From Datnioides undecimradiatus (lineage: Eukaryota; Chordata; Actinopteri; Lobotiformes; Datnioididae): a DNA stretch of 64,000 nucleotides. The translations under genes were made by a program, and so were the position numbers. The DNA lies in assembly GCA_008933995.1 (NCBI GenBank), contig WARS01000036.1:19453285-19517284 (forward strand), written 5' to 3'. Shown here piece after piece: positions 45,546 through 58,980 of the stretch. Numbering within the stretch: position 1 is the stretch's first letter; every line of letters starts with the position of its first letter. The notes below the pieces were generated by a model. It saw nothing but the letters and a program-made list of their open reading frames with translations, made no database searches and had not been told where the DNA came from.

Positions 45546-45735
45546 TGATGGACGTGCCTGGAGGGAGGAGACCCCGCAGTAGACCCAGAAGTCACTGGAG
45601 GGATTATCTCATCTGGCCTGGGAGAGCGCCCCACGAGGAGCTGGAGACGGAGAGGGACATCTGGAACACTTTGCTCAGCCTGCTGCCTGTGACCCGAGCC
45701 CGGATAGGTGGAAGGAAATGGTTGAATGTATAGTG
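45546..45735 (+). mobile_element. RTE/Rex3-like LINE fragment, end of the reverse transcriptase ORF
   Basis: The + frame reads GGRRPRSRPRSHWRDYLIWPG, then EELETERDIWNTLLSLLP. This matches the conserved C-terminal tail of fish RTE-type LINEs (GRRPRGRPRTRWRDYI; EELEEVAGERDVW; LLRLLPPRP). It is only about 190 nt long and ends in GGATAGGTGGAAG, like the 3' end of these elements. A 5'-truncated dead copy. Confidence 0.7.
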
Positions 45736-45739
45736 ACAG

Positions 45740-46800
45740 TGACAGCCTGGATACAAATACACTGTAAATGCTGATTAACAGTGGCTCAGTGCTACGTTTG
45801 AAGGCAGAATATAGGATTTTCCTAATAAACAATGTCAATAGCTGCTGAGCTACTGGACCTGTGTGCTGGTGTCTGTTTCTGCAGAGAGCCTCGGCCTCTG
45901 CCTGCCTTTTCTTATGATGTTGCTCAGGATTGCACCAACCTTTGAGCAGTGGGTGCCAGCAAATAACAGCGAGCAGGTTTCCAGGGCTGGACTCCATAAA
46001 AAGTAGCTATCAGACGCGAGATCGAAAGAACGCATCCGAGAAGGAAGCTGCAAGCTGGGAAGGAGGAGCCGACTCCGAGCGTGAGTGCCAACTCTGCAAG
46101 TTCACACGGACAAGAAAGAAGGTCTTGATCACACGTGTTAAATAGTAAAAAGCTGTTACAAAAATACTTTTCAAAGGGCTCTCAGGCAGTAAAGAAACAA
46201 AAACCGTGTGTCTTTGACAGAAACGAAGGCTGAAGCCACCGAGGACACTGATGTCTTGTTGTCACAGTTGTTTGGGAACTGAGAATGTGATGATGTTGAC
46301 AACCTGAGCACGGGTTTAGCTTGTTTTTTGTGTCCTTGTCATTTTCTGGAGGTTAGGGATGAGGCGAGGTGCGTTCAGTGCCGACAACGAGCAGGAATGC
46401 AACATATCCTCTCACATACAGTCGCTCATCAGTGTGTTGGGGTCAAACGGACAAATCCTGCTTTTAAATGGGACTTAGTGTCTTGATGTCCTCTGGTTTT
46501 GGAGCCACAGTTTGCCCACATTTCTCACTTTTGCGATGCAAGCAGGTGAAGCGGGGTACAGCTCCCTCTGCAGCCACAGTAAACACACATGAAAGTTTCA
46601 TTTTTTTTAAGTTAAAAGCAGTAACTTCATGAAGAAGAAGAACATGCATCATCCACAGTGATGAAAAAACACTGTAACAGAAATGCATGGCTAAAAAAAA
46701 TCACATCTTTAATATTTTCAGTCTTGTCGCGCGGAGCAGAGCTGCCCCTGGCTGCTCATTTAAAGCAGAGCAGTGACACCCAGGGCGGCGTGAAGTGTTT
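45740..46800. other. Intergenic stretch
   Basis: No gene or clear repeat recognised. Confidence 0.45.
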
Positions 46801-46802
46801 CA

Positions 46803-46852
46803 TATAAGATAATAAATTAAACTTTATTGATCTACTTTTAATTTCACAGCAG
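46803..46852 (-). mobile_element. LINE 3' tail remnant
   Basis: On the minus strand the text reads GATCAATAAAGTTTAATTTATTATCTTAT, the usual 3' end of several fish LINE families, which finish in short ATCTTA-like repeats. Only the tail is seen. Confidence 0.4.
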
Positions 46853-47299
46853 CACAATATGGAGAAGTGTGTACGCACACACACGAAACTGTTTCTTTAT
46901 TAGCCAAATGCAACTCACCGTGTGACCATGTTCCACTCCAAGATTCGGACTGTTGTAACAAGAGACATAAAGACTTAAATCAAACATAGAAGAGAAGCGA
47001 TAAGTGCAAGCTTTGTCATCGTCTGGAGCGGAGAAGATTAAATATTTGGTCAGCGAACTTGAGGCCTGGGGATATGTTCTCGCTCCAACCCCAGCGAAAC
47101 GTCCAGATGTTATCCCTCCTGGGTGTTTGAAATAGTTTGTTGTTTTGATAACCCCCCCCCATTTCCTCCCATGTTCATCACTTAACTTCAATATTTCATC
47201 ACGGCTTGGTTTCACACCACGGTCCACCGCCTTTTGCCAACATGGATCGCAGCCACAATAAATAGACAAACCGTATTGTGCAGAAAACAAGGACTGCAT

Positions 47300-47620
47300 T
47301 AAATTATGCGGACACCCCTTTTTCCAGTGAGAAGGTCAGATCCAACTTTGTGGCAACATTCGTGTTTGACCCGCTCCTGCTTCAACACGACGATACACTA
47401 TGCACACAGTGTGCTCCATTAATGTGATGGCTTTCCCAGTCTGCTGTGGGAGAACTGGACTGGTTTAGCGTAGAGCTCAAGCCGAAGCCCAGTTCCTCCA
47501 ACATCTATTGGAAAGACCGAAAGCAGAGGAGCTGAGGCTGTTGTAGCAGCTCATCAGTCCCCGTGGCTTTGGAATGAGATGTTCAGCAGGTGTCCACATG
47601 CTTATGGCCGTGTAATATAG
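47300..47620 (+). mobile_element. Tc1/mariner DNA transposon remnant
   Basis: Decayed matches to the C-terminal part of a Tc1-type transposase run from about 47370 to 47560 (LLQHDDT, then WENWTGL, then a VVAAHQS-like end). They are followed at 47587-47619 by CAGGTGTCCACATGCTTATGG, the typical terminal repeat of a fish Tc1 family. A GCGGACACC piece at the left end may be the other terminal repeat. Heavily degraded and internally deleted. Confidence 0.6.
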
Positions 47621-50600
47621 GTTATAATGAAGGCAGATGGATTCACAGATCTCCAGTAACGATGCATGATTGACGAAATGCGATTGTGTCATTTCGGTTC
47701 TGCGCATGTTGCTGCTCAAGCCTTTAGTCGCTGCGGGACTCTGTCTGGAACGTCCCACATCACTGGAGTTAAATCTCATTAGCACATTAAAACATCACGC
47801 TGGAGGACAATTATTCAAATCCAAAAAAAAAAAAAACCCTAACCGACACAACTGCTCACAATTAGTGGTGAGACTTGATGTATTTACACCAGAGCTGCTG
47901 TCTCTTCCTCTCTGTGGGTGGGACAGATGTGATGAAGATCCAAACAGCTGTATGAGGCTTGCAAATGAAAGCAGTAACTTGCATTCACAGAAACATAATC
48001 ACATATGCTGAATGTGCATTAACTCGTGCACTGGACAGATGGTATCTGTTTGGAGCTGATCAGACACATCCATCAAGAGTATTTCTGTAAAGTAAAAGTA
48101 TCCGAGTACTTCTTCTCAAACTCTCATTCCGGTGTGGATCTTGTGTTTAACAACTTATAAGTACAAATCCATCATGTCAGACGTGCTGTTAGATGAACTT
48201 CAGAGCAACAGGAGCCTAAAAAAGTAACTGAGCAACGAGGATGAAGAAGAAGAGGAGCTAAAAAGCCACCAGTCGTCCGCTCGGGCCACAGCGACCGTTG
48301 ACTCTGTGTCAGAGTTTCCACAATGAGCAGAAAGTGACTAACAGCAGCTCGCTGTGGTACACTGTCGAGGCATTCAGCGCACGCCAAAGCAAACCAGCCT
48401 CTCTCTGTTCCAGCGTGCAACCACCCAGCCGAACATGAATTCAAACAAATAACCTCAGCACCGTTAAACAGGGCAAATCATTATTTTGGTTTCCGTAAGG
48501 TGACGAATGGGTCATAAAGAACATGTGAAGTAAGTGGAGTCCTTCCCCAACCGCCCGACTCACTCACGCTCCACTTTCACTGCTTTTTTCCTTCTGTTTG
48601 TGACTTTTTTATTTCATTCCTCACTCTTGTTCAAACTCTGTCAACACATCGGACCTCCTGGGGACACAGGAATGTACAGCATCCATTGTTTCGTGCAGTT
48701 CCTGGATCCTCTGGGCCATTAGGTTAGCATGCATGGTTTGAAATAATGAGCCACTGGGGCAGTCCAGTGATTCTGGAGACTTTAACTCCACTCAGAGTTT
48801 CCACCGGACATTTCCTGGTGGATATTATGATGTGGGTGTTTGATAAATAAAGATAATAAGCTCTGGAATAAACAGAGTTGCATCTAAATGTTGCATCTGC
48901 GTGTGCCTCGCTTCCCCTGCAATTTAAAAGCTTTTCATTTGCTTCTCTTTGATTCACAGCAAACAGCAACGACCTGGAGCCTCCTCATGCACAATATACC
49001 CACCGTGTGACAGCGTGGTATTATCAGGAACCCAGCAGACAAAGAGGGGCTCTCATCGCTTCCAGTGCACAGGCTCCACCATATGGTGCCTTCACCAAAC
49101 CGGTGGTTGTGTGGTCATTTCCACAGGCTGGTGATTCATATAGAGCCGTGGGAGTGCCAGTGTAAACATTGTTGCTGAGCTTTCTGCCACAGACTGAATC
49201 CCGTTCAAACACATGAGTGAAAAACGTGTGGTTTTGCTGAACAAGAGTGGAGAAGCTCTGAAAACCAAAGTGCGTCAGTTTCATCTGCATTAACTTTTTT
49301 TTTTTTTGAAGATGAGTGAAATAATAATTGGGGGGTTCAAACCGTTTTGAAGACCCTTTAATGGGGCCTTGAAGAAGCCGCGATCGTGCTGGTGAAGGAT
49401 CATGGGGTTGTGGTTTGCTCAACTACTTTCCAATTGATGAACTTGGCAAGGTGAAACTACGAGCGTGGGAGCTCTGCTGCGTCCCCAGTGGCTTTGTGCT
49501 CCATGCAGCCAAAAGAACAAGAGGTGGGGAGGCGGCGAGGAGCTTTTTTTACTGCTGTAGCAGCACACATGCAGTCGTTCCATCCATGACTCACTCTGCT
49601 GGCTCTGCATCTTTCCACAAGAGCCATAAAAGTCAGGGGCCTGTAATGACTTTCACATTGAGCAGCAGAGCTGGAAATGCACTCCCACTATCTGCAGCTC
49701 CTGAGTCACAGCAGAAACCACCAGCAGACTCATCTCTTCCTCTGTCTCCTTTGGCCTAAACGGGCATTCTGTGGCATCCCCAGCATGCTCATCAGCTATT
49801 GCCCATTCATGGTCAGGCTAAATGCTGAGCGTACAGTCTGTGAATCCCCCCGGACCGCTGAATGATGCCAAGATAAACGCCTAACATGAAAAGACAAAGA
49901 GATCTGAAGGAGCAAATGTTGCTTAACTCCTGGATTTTTTTTATTTGAGCATTTTTAGCCCTAAAAAATGTTCTAATTTTTGTGGCGACAGCGGGGTCAA
50001 CATGGTCCTCACGGCTCCCATGCACAGTCTCAAAACCAAAGAGAAAAATTTTAAGCGTTTCTTTAAAAATGGAGGTCTGTAATTTATCTCATGTCCAAAT
50101 CATCGCAGCTTGGCTCATGGATGGCAGTAAAACTGGAGACACATGGGTAAACATAATAGGAAAGTGATTTATTAGCAACCAAAATAATCAAAACAAGCAA
50201 GAGAATGGATGGGAGGGATCTGTGCATGGGAGAAAACAGGTGTGTCCCATATTGCTGATTACCCTCCTAATTAGCTCTGCAGGCCTGGAGAGAGGTCACA
50301 GGTAACAGGCATTAGCTTGTTTCAGAGAATATGAAAGTTAAAGAGGAACTCATCACCCTGACTGATTTTCTTCTCCTCTCCCAGCACAAACTCATATCAA
50401 GCAACTAATTAACCCCAGCCCCAGGCCAGATGTTACCGCGGGACATGTCCAACTTCCCACCTGCAGCGAGCGTGTTCTGTTTCAGCAGGTCTGATTTAAA
50501 GATAAGTCCCAGGACTCACGGACGTCGGTCTGTATTCTGTCTCCTGCAGCACCCACAAGACAATCTTCACCTGAAACCTGAATCTTAAAGCGTTTCCCTG

Positions 50601-52828
50601 CCTGTGTATTAGCAGCAGCTGGTCAGTCATGCTCGTTTATGATGCACAGATCACACCTGTCTGCAGCGTTTCAGAGGCGTTTTACGCGTTTTATGCTCAG
50701 CATTCAGGTTCTATTAGTTCTGTCAAATGACCTGCATGTAGTTGAGGTTTTCCAGCTGTAAACACAGAGCAGAAGCCACTGATTACAGGCTTTCACTCCA
50801 CAGTTTGTGAGTCACACTGAAGCTGAAAACACATACATTAAAAACCACAAACGCACATTTGATTCGCAGCGACTGTGACTCCTCCAGGACCCTGACCTCC
50901 AGTTAAGGTAACAACATCACCGCAGAGGAGGAATTCATCTGGATCCTCGCAGAGAGGGATTAAAAACACGCTCCCATAAGACGGATCTGTCCTGACTGCA
51001 TTCTTCGGATTCTCCCAGGAGCGACAGATGTTTCCACTCTTAAAGGTTGCAGTGAAAATGACAAACGGCGGCGGGTGCAAAAACTCCACATCACGCCGTT
51101 TATGAGCCGACTCAGCTGCGTTTCCCAATTTAGTCGTATTAAACATAACGTTGAGGCCTTTTACGGCTCATTCGTGTGTTTGTGTAATACGCAGTGTAGT
51201 GAAAATACATCTGTGTAGTTCTAATAAAGCCTGTTTTCAACTTCTGTGTGTAGTCTGAGGTGTTTCAACACCGGCAGAGGGACTTAATCGTCTTTATTTG
51301 TACGTATATATTTAAACGTTGTGCCGATTTCTTTCAGTTTTAGTTTAATTTTCATAATCGTTTAAAGTGCTTATGGTTCCATTGCAGACAACGGTTTCAC
51401 GGTTTAGATGTCTGGAAACTAGAAAGGCTCCAAAAAGGCAAATAAACTGTAAAATTAAAACATTTACAGACAGAGATAACCGCAAAACTACTAAAAAACC
51501 CCAGAATTATCCTTATTTACCATCAATGATCTCGTGATGCATTTAAAGCCCATGCACAGCTGTTTCCTGTCATTTGACTAATTAGTCCGCCGGGACACCT
51601 TCACTCACATCCACATACATCCACTCCGGCGACCTGCTGCGATTCTCTGCACAGCTTCAACCTGAGCCAGAAGTGAAAACATCTGCGCGGGTGCAGCTAC
51701 TAAGTAAACTGACATGACCTCTGGGGCTGCGTTGAGGTCGTTGCTGGGGGGAAGCGTCCCTGTTCCTACGTCCTTCAGAGATGACGCCGCCTCACAGTTT
51801 CCTGCAGAAACAGCAGAGCTCCTACTTTATCCCTGCAACATGAGCCAGAACTTAAGAAACTCCTGACGAACAAGCTCACTGAATTTCTACTTAACAGTAT
51901 CATCATGGTGACACAATGCTATAACTGCTATTTCACTAAATCCCCCTGATTGTGGGGAGCATTAAAAAATCATTTTTCTCTACTAAACAAATAAAAAAGG
52001 GTCAAAAGTGGCCTGAATATAATTTACTCTTCCTTATTTCATTATTTTAATGGCTCAACCTTCTCTCCTTGTTATTGGAGCGTGTCAGCACCTCAGTTCT
52101 TTGGAGAAACATCCTTTCTTTGGTGGTTTAAACAGGAAGTTGACTTTAAATGCAGTGATTCTCAAGCACCACGGCTGTCTTTTCCCAATTCCTTATGAAA
52201 TCCCCTTCATGTATTCTCCATCAAAGTTGAGGTGGATCAGCTGACCAGGGCTTTGGGCGCCAAAGATGAAGTCGGTGAGGGAAGTCATATTTGATGCAGA
52301 CTGACTTCCCACTGCAAGCTTTGTAACGTGCACGAGGACGATAAACATAAAATAAACACGATGGGTCGCGTTCACCTCATTTCGGTCGATAACTCCAAAA
52401 GAAGAACGAAGCAGACTGAAAACACATCTTGTGTCACCTTCACGTCTCCGTTTACACTTTTTGCTTCCACCTCCCGCTGTGGCGGTTTAATCAGACGGCA
52501 GTAAAACCTGAAGTTCAACCTCCTCCGCGTCTCTCTCTCACGTCTGACGGGAAAACATTCTTTCCGTCCTGAGTCAGCAGTGTGAAAAGCGTTCTCAGGG
52601 AGGATACTTAGATGAAATGATTCTTCTGAGATGTTTTTATCTCTACTTTTCTATTATTTGCAGATAAAGAAAACAGGAAGCATTGCAGCTAACCAGTCAG
52701 GATCACTGTCCCAGTCTGCATATTAAATTAAAATCACTCTGAGGAGTAGAACTGAGCGGCCGCTGACGTCACGATGTCACGCAAAGCTATAGATGCTTCG
52801 ATCTTACGACTGAGACGAGTCCCCTTAC

Positions 52829-52842
52829 TTGCCCTCTGCTGG
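52829..52842 (-). promoter_or_regulatory. CTCF-like motif
   Basis: CCAGCAGAGGGCAA on the minus strand, 13 of 14 positions of the core. Confidence 0.3.
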
Positions 52843-55800
52843 TTGGGGATGTTGCATTATCCACAAATGGAAACAATCATGTTAACAGAGAGGGAGGATC
52901 CTGGCACGGAGAGCCCGGAGAACAACAACAGCTTTCTTTTGAGCGTCTCCCGCCGTCAGTGGCAGTTTTTTTGTCTTGACAGTATTGATGCCAGATTGCC
53001 AACCGCTGCGAACTCACATGTGCGCCGACCCCTCCGGAGCTGGTTCTCGTTGACTGGTTTCATAATGGCATCGGTCTGCAGCTCAGAGTTTTGCCTCTGC
53101 TGAATTTTCCCAGAGCAAATCAAGCAGCTCGTCTGTCTTTCAGAGGCTTCATCTCAGGTGCAAACTTTCTTGTTTTTAGTGAACTCACCCGACCTCTGCA
53201 TCCTGCTTCCCACCTCTGAGTGACGCTCAAGGCTACATTAGCTGCTGCTAGCATAACACACCTGAATGCATGGCCAATGGAGTTGCATTGTGGGTACTGT
53301 AGGCCCCAGTATTTGACAGGGAAGAAGAATGTGTTGAGTAAAATGTCCATGATCAGAAAACAATACGATGCCATGACCACTGGAGGATTCTTAGCACCGC
53401 TTGAAGACCACCGGATCCATCTTCAAGGTTTAGCTGTATGCTGCAAAGGGAAACCAGACATGAGTTTAGGTGGAGGTGACACAGTTTAACCAAGCTTTTC
53501 CATTTTTTAATCTCACCCACTGGGATTTGTTTCTGCATGATGACGGATTTCACGCTCAAACACAGAGGCGTGGTCATGATCTGAGACCCCTGAACCTCTA
53601 TAGGAGCAGGATTGCATCATTTGACCCCACAGACATGTGTTTTCTGTTTTATATAACTTCAGACTACACCGGGTGCATCAAAAACATCTTTCCTGACGTA
53701 TTTTTTAGCTTCTGACTCTGGGAAAATGGGAAAAACAGTCAAATTCGCTTTGTTTTCAACCACATCACACACATTTAGGCTCTTATTTAAGATCTCCATT
53801 TGATATCTAATGTTATATTTTTCATTCCTGCTCACCTGAAACAGTGTAGACCCCCTCTGAGGACACAGAGGACGCGCTTCTCACTCTGAAGAACCTCCAA
53901 CACATTATGACAAGTTTATGCAATGCACCAGAACAATAAGCAGCAGCGTGGATGAGATTAAAGTCCCACAACGCCTAACCATTTCCAGATTTCCCTTTCT
54001 CTGGAGCCAGCGACGCTGCAGAGACATATTCATTTCAGTTTTCATGTACATCTGACTCGCTTTAATTAAGGCGCAGCTGTTTGGTTGAAATTTAAAGCGA
54101 CCACGTCCTTGTATTGTGTTGTAATTAGCTTGTGATTGATCTCAGGCGCTTCGTGGACGTGTTTACCCATAACAGTCACAGTAACCGCGGTTTAATTAAA
54201 AGGAAAAAATGAAAATTACAAAAAAAAAAAAAAATCTGTTTTGCACTTGAGCGTTCAGCGTCTTCCCGCACCACTTTGCTCAGTTCTCTTATATTTTTCT
54301 GTGGCAGAATCGTATTCATATATTTGATATAAACAACATTAGTACGCACATCTGCAGCAGCTGTGGCTCCTCAGCTCCGACATGAGAACTCCGTGAACTC
54401 AGACGTGGGAAGAAAACTACGTATTCGGGCTCATGATGCAGATCATGAGCATCATGAGTCAATTTTACAGAAGCTTAGTTGGAAAATGTGAGCAACATCC
54501 TGTTAAACCCCTGAGATTTCATCATTACGGTTCCACAGAGTTGTTGAACTTGCAAAGGATGCATTAGAAAAACAAGTTTCACTATTAAAAAAGCAGCAGA
54601 TGCAGTCGTATCCTCACTGTCTTCTGGAGCACCAAAGCACTCAATCCTACATTTCCCATAATGCAACTCAGCAGTATCTCATATTAGACTTCCACTACTT
54701 TATAAATGACCACATCTTTCATCTTCGGCTGCAGACGGGACCAAGATACTGGGTGATTTTAACGATCTGCCAGGTTATTTTTACATCTCACTCAGTGAAT
54801 TCGAGCTTTATTTCCACCAGATCAGAGTTGGTGGTTGTTTGAACGGCTAACCAGGACAGATTTGGTGAGTTTCATTGTGTTTTGGTCAAGTTTGAACGAG
54901 GTTTTTAAGCTGGCGTGTGGTCGTGTTTTGCTGTTAAATCAGGAAAATAGTGTCTTGACATTTTGTGTGTTTGTTTCTTTATTCTTGAAGTTGCCTCTTG
55001 CACACACACACCTGAGTGACAGTGTCCACAGTCCCTTTTATCTTTTCATTATTCGTTAAAGAACGTGCAGAAGTCGGTGAAATGCTCTGGTTTAAAGTGT
55101 CTCTGACGTTAGGCAAATAGCACTTTGGTCAGTTTCCTGCAGGGGAAAGTTGGATTTGTGCCTTTGCACCTGATGGGTCCTGCAGAGGTGAGGAGAAAGC
55201 AAGAAAAGCTCCTGCAGGCTCCAAGAGCTGACACAGCCTGTGCAGCTGCATCTATTCCAGGAAAGAGGAAACACAGAGAGCGTAGAAATCAGATTAGCAA
55301 ACCTGCACAGGCACTGACGAATATCACAGGTCAACCGTGACTTCCTGTGTGACACCCATCCAAAGCGTGAGTCGGGTCTGGGCAGCGTGACGTTGATGTT
55401 CCCGAGTTTTCCCCTGGTGACTCGTGCCTTCAAATATCCGGAGAATTCGGAGAAAGTGAAAAATAATAACATGGGACAGGGCGGCTGAGGCTCGCCATGA
55501 ACCACAATGACATGTTTGGATTCATCCTCTGGGAACACAAGTTCGTGCGGTGCAGGGTGGCGAGTTAAAGACACTTACAGTGCATACAGTAGACACATTA
55601 GATCATACAGCCATGTGTGCATTACGCCGAGGCTAATGGGGATGTTAGCTTTGCAGGTGTTGTCGTCGCGGTTATTATAAATCTTCCTGACGGGAACCTC
55701 AACGTCTGCACCGGATCTCATAGCATTTTGTCCAGAAGTCGTTGAGACATTTCAGTTTTGGTTAAACGGCGCGGCCGCCTGACGCTAGCAATAACCTCCT

Positions 55801-55905
55801 GAATCGTCTCTGAGCTGCAGCCTTTAGTTTTTGCTGTAAACTCTGCTGTACTGAGTATTTGGGGCAGCCGGACTGTGGATGTGGGATTGAGCCAAAACAA
55901 ACGAC

Positions 55906-55927
55906 GGTGTGTGTGCGTGTGTGTGTG
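55906..55927. repeat. GT microsatellite
   Basis: Short GT repeat with one GC interruption. Confidence 0.8.
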
Positions 55928-57039
55928 CTCATAGTAATGAAGGAACACGTCAGCTGTGAAATTCTGGCACTTTCATTGTCTGTGTGATTTCTGTGTGAGA
56001 TATAAAACATTAGCAGACTTAGAAAACTTCCCATTGTTGCAGCAAATAAGCCAAAATAAGCTAAAAAGGTCTTTGACTCGGGGAACGACAGTGTGCACGC
56101 GCGTGCAGCCCGAGGTTACGTACAGCAAAAGGCCTCTCCTCTGCTGTGTCCCTGCGACCATGTGCACCTCTCAGCACCATGCTTTTCAAAAACGATTATG
56201 TAACGCCGCAGCAGCCTTAATTTGAAAAACGTCTTTGGCTCTCGGGGGGAATTTATATTTAACTTTGTGTCTTTTTCAAACGAGAGCGGACTTTTAAAGC
56301 CGAGGAAAACGAAAACATGCCCGCCTCCGCTCGCCCAGCGATCCGCGCTCAGTTTCACCCGCTTCATTTCCTGCGCAATTACACAAAGTCTACAGGTGAC
56401 GTCCCCCCGGAGCAGGACCCCAGTGAGGGGCGCACGGTGGGCTCATAAAAGACCACTGTTGCAGCAGGAGGGCTCAGACCAAGTCCGAGTCCTGTTAGAC
56501 ATCCCGACTTTTACAGAGGTATAGGAGGTCTCCTGGATGAGAGACGTGAGGAGCCCGTGGCCATTATCTGGGAACTCTTACCGGGGTCACATGGCTGAGA
56601 AAACAGCTGCACGGGGAAACGGCTGCGTCTAACTCGTCCTTCGTGAGAGTGAATTTTCACGTGTTGTTGGTTCTCATGAGCTCGTTGGAGGATGCAGGAC
56701 TGCAGAGTTGTTGTGCCCCCCTCCCCAGCTCCCTCTTTGGGACCATTTCTCACAGTTTTCCAGGTAAAACTTTGACCTGCAGTGCTTTTTTCTTTATTCT
56801 ACAGATGTTTAGTGGTCGAAATTGAACTTTTAATCGGAAAGAAGCACAAAACTCTTTAGTTTGTTTGCAAAAAAGCACGACTGGGCTTTAACCAACGCAA
56901 AAAAGCTCATATCACCCCCCCTCTTCCGGTCCCTCCGTAACTAAAACTGCTCCTGGTCACATGAACCCCCTCATCCAGGTCTACGCTCCCAACGTCACAA
57001 CGTCTGGGCCTGAAATCACGACCTGGACTCTCCTCCTCT

Positions 57040-57345
57040 GTCGGCCCCCAGTGGTGGGACGAGTTACCTGACTCCATTCGACCTGCAGAGTCCCTCGCAA
57101 CCGTCCAGAAACTTCAGACCTTGTTGTTTTCCGAACACCTCCTCATGTAATCATGCTCTGTTACTTCCATCCATTGAAAACAGAAATGCTCTCGGCTCCA
57201 GCTGCCTGTCGACACCTCGGCCCCACTGGACTCCAAACGTTTCTTTCCACGTGTCCTCGTCGCTTTTCCTACTTAGATCTTCGCTCGTGTTGTACTTATT
57301 CTATATGTACATATGGATAAAAGCGTAGTTGCAGAATGTGCAACA
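57040..57345 (+). mobile_element. LINE 3' end remnant
   Basis: The + strand encodes PQWWDELPDSIRPAESLATV, then LQTLLFSEHL and a stop. This resembles the last residues of many fish LINE reverse transcriptases (WWNELPDSVR; LKTHLF). It is followed by ATGGATAAAAGCGTAGTTGCAG, like the common fish 3' end GGATAAAAGCGTCTGC. The family is not certain. Confidence 0.6.
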
Positions 57346-58259
57346 GACTTCGTCACTGAGCCTTGAGTTAATTTAGCATCTGTGCGACCCACAGCGCGTG
57401 TGCATTTCTTGGCACATTTAGAAACACATGTATTGACTTGAATTGAATGTTTTGATGTTGATGAATCAGCACTGGGCTTTATGCACAAACTATATAAAAT
57501 AATAAAAGCATTAATCTGTGTTACTTCTCAGGGTAAACAGTCATAAATAATGAGCTCAGCAGGCTGCAGCGTCTGTTTTTCTTGTTATTCGTGTTAAATA
57601 AGCTCCATCCAACTTGTTTACATATTTTTTTTTTAATGTAACCGCACGGCCTTCTCTAAAAATCCCATAATTTCAAAGGAATTAACTTATTACATTACAT
57701 TTCCACTCTCTATCTTTGTCTTTAATCCCCTGTGGAGCAGATATTTGACCACTTGGCGCTCACGCAGCAGTGCCTCTGCACCGTTTCCCATATCCTCACT
57801 CTTCCTCCCACCGCTCCTCTGTCCTCGGCTACTACTGGCCCTTTGCACCACCTCTCCACCTCCTCCTCCTCCGCCTGCTGCTGCTTCTCTTCTCTGATCT
57901 CCCTCTTTTTCTCATCACCAGCCTCCGTTCAGTCTCCCACATCCTCTTGGAGTCCTCACTTGGTCTCATGGTCATGACTCATCATCCCACATGGAAACAT
58001 TTTCTCTGTGGATGTGAGGGAGCTTTTTACTGCTGTTAATGAAAATTTAAACAACGCCGCCCCCCTCCACCTCTAAGTTGGAGCAACAGAGGGGGGAAAA
58101 ATGTGCTTTTTCTCTTTTTATCTAAATATTGCTACGTTTGATGCAGCCGTTATAAACTTGTCTATGATGCGTTTTAGTGTCTGGTAACAGCGAGCGGTGT
58201 GTGTGTCATGTCAGACGGCTGCGCGCTCTCCCTCGGATCACAGCGAGTGTCGGCGAACG

Positions 58260-58273
58260 CTGCCCCCTCCTGG
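58260..58273 (-). promoter_or_regulatory. CTCF-like motif
   Basis: CCAGGAGGGGGCAG on the minus strand, followed by CG; 13 of 14 core positions agree. Confidence 0.35.
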
Positions 58274-58957
58274 TTCGTCTCCTGTCTTATATAACCTCCA
58301 CCACCCCCGTCCACGCGTTCCCTGTTAGGTCAGCCCTCTCCACCTGGTTTACACACGCAGCCAAATATGCCTAGTCAGCAAAACATGAAAGAGCATTTCC
58401 ATATTCAAACGGCGCAAAACACATCTCAAACACAAAATGCATCAAGTTCCAGAGCAACAGATTATGAATATGCAGCGTAAATAAGACTAACGTAATTCAC
58501 AGATGATGTTAAAGTTTGATTGACACTGTCAGGCGTTTTGATTTAACTGCTCTTGTTGCTGAGGCTGTGGTTTGCAGGGGTTGTTTCTAGCATTCTGGCT
58601 TCAGTGTTAAACGCCTCAGTATAATGCAGTTCTGCTTAACAACTGTGCAGACATAAACCGTAATATTAAAGCTGCAGTTAAATTACTACAACTCTGACAT
58701 CATACGGCTGCAGGATTCACGGCAGAGCTGCTGTTTTGAATCGCATTACGTACACGTGCAAATATTCCTAATAAAGTGAGCGTAATTTCATATTAAAATG
58801 CATCCTGTAAGTTAATTTGCCAAGAAACTAGTAAAACTTTATGAGAGTGATTTAACAGCCGCTAAATGAACAGTGCTTATGGCAAAACTAATCATAAATA
58901 TATGAAAATGTATTATATCTGACGCTCAGGTGACAAACAGAGACAGGTGCAAACTGA

Positions 58958-58980
58958 AGCAGCAGCAGCAGCAGCAGCAG
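58958..58980. repeat. AGC/CAG trinucleotide repeat
   Basis: About seven to eight uninterrupted AGC units. Not in a credible coding frame. Confidence 0.9.

Larger units (their letters stand above)
47625..56920. other. Long intergenic stretch without a recognised gene
   Basis: About 9.3 kb read on both strands. No open frame carries a domain I know, and I cannot support any spliced gene. Two sites at 53283-53303 and 54646-54666 resemble the ZNF143 motif (TTCCCATAATGCA type). A minus-strand CTCF-like motif lies at 52829-52842 and a GT microsatellite at 55906-55927. Confidence 0.45.

Noticed and set aside
46844-47299. 151-codon minus-strand open frame
   Set aside because: It has no domain I recognise, partly overlaps a LINE tail, and abuts a Tc1 remnant. 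No splice or start context supports it.
55092-55574. 160-codon minus-strand open frame
   Set aside because: Composition looks random and no domain is visible.
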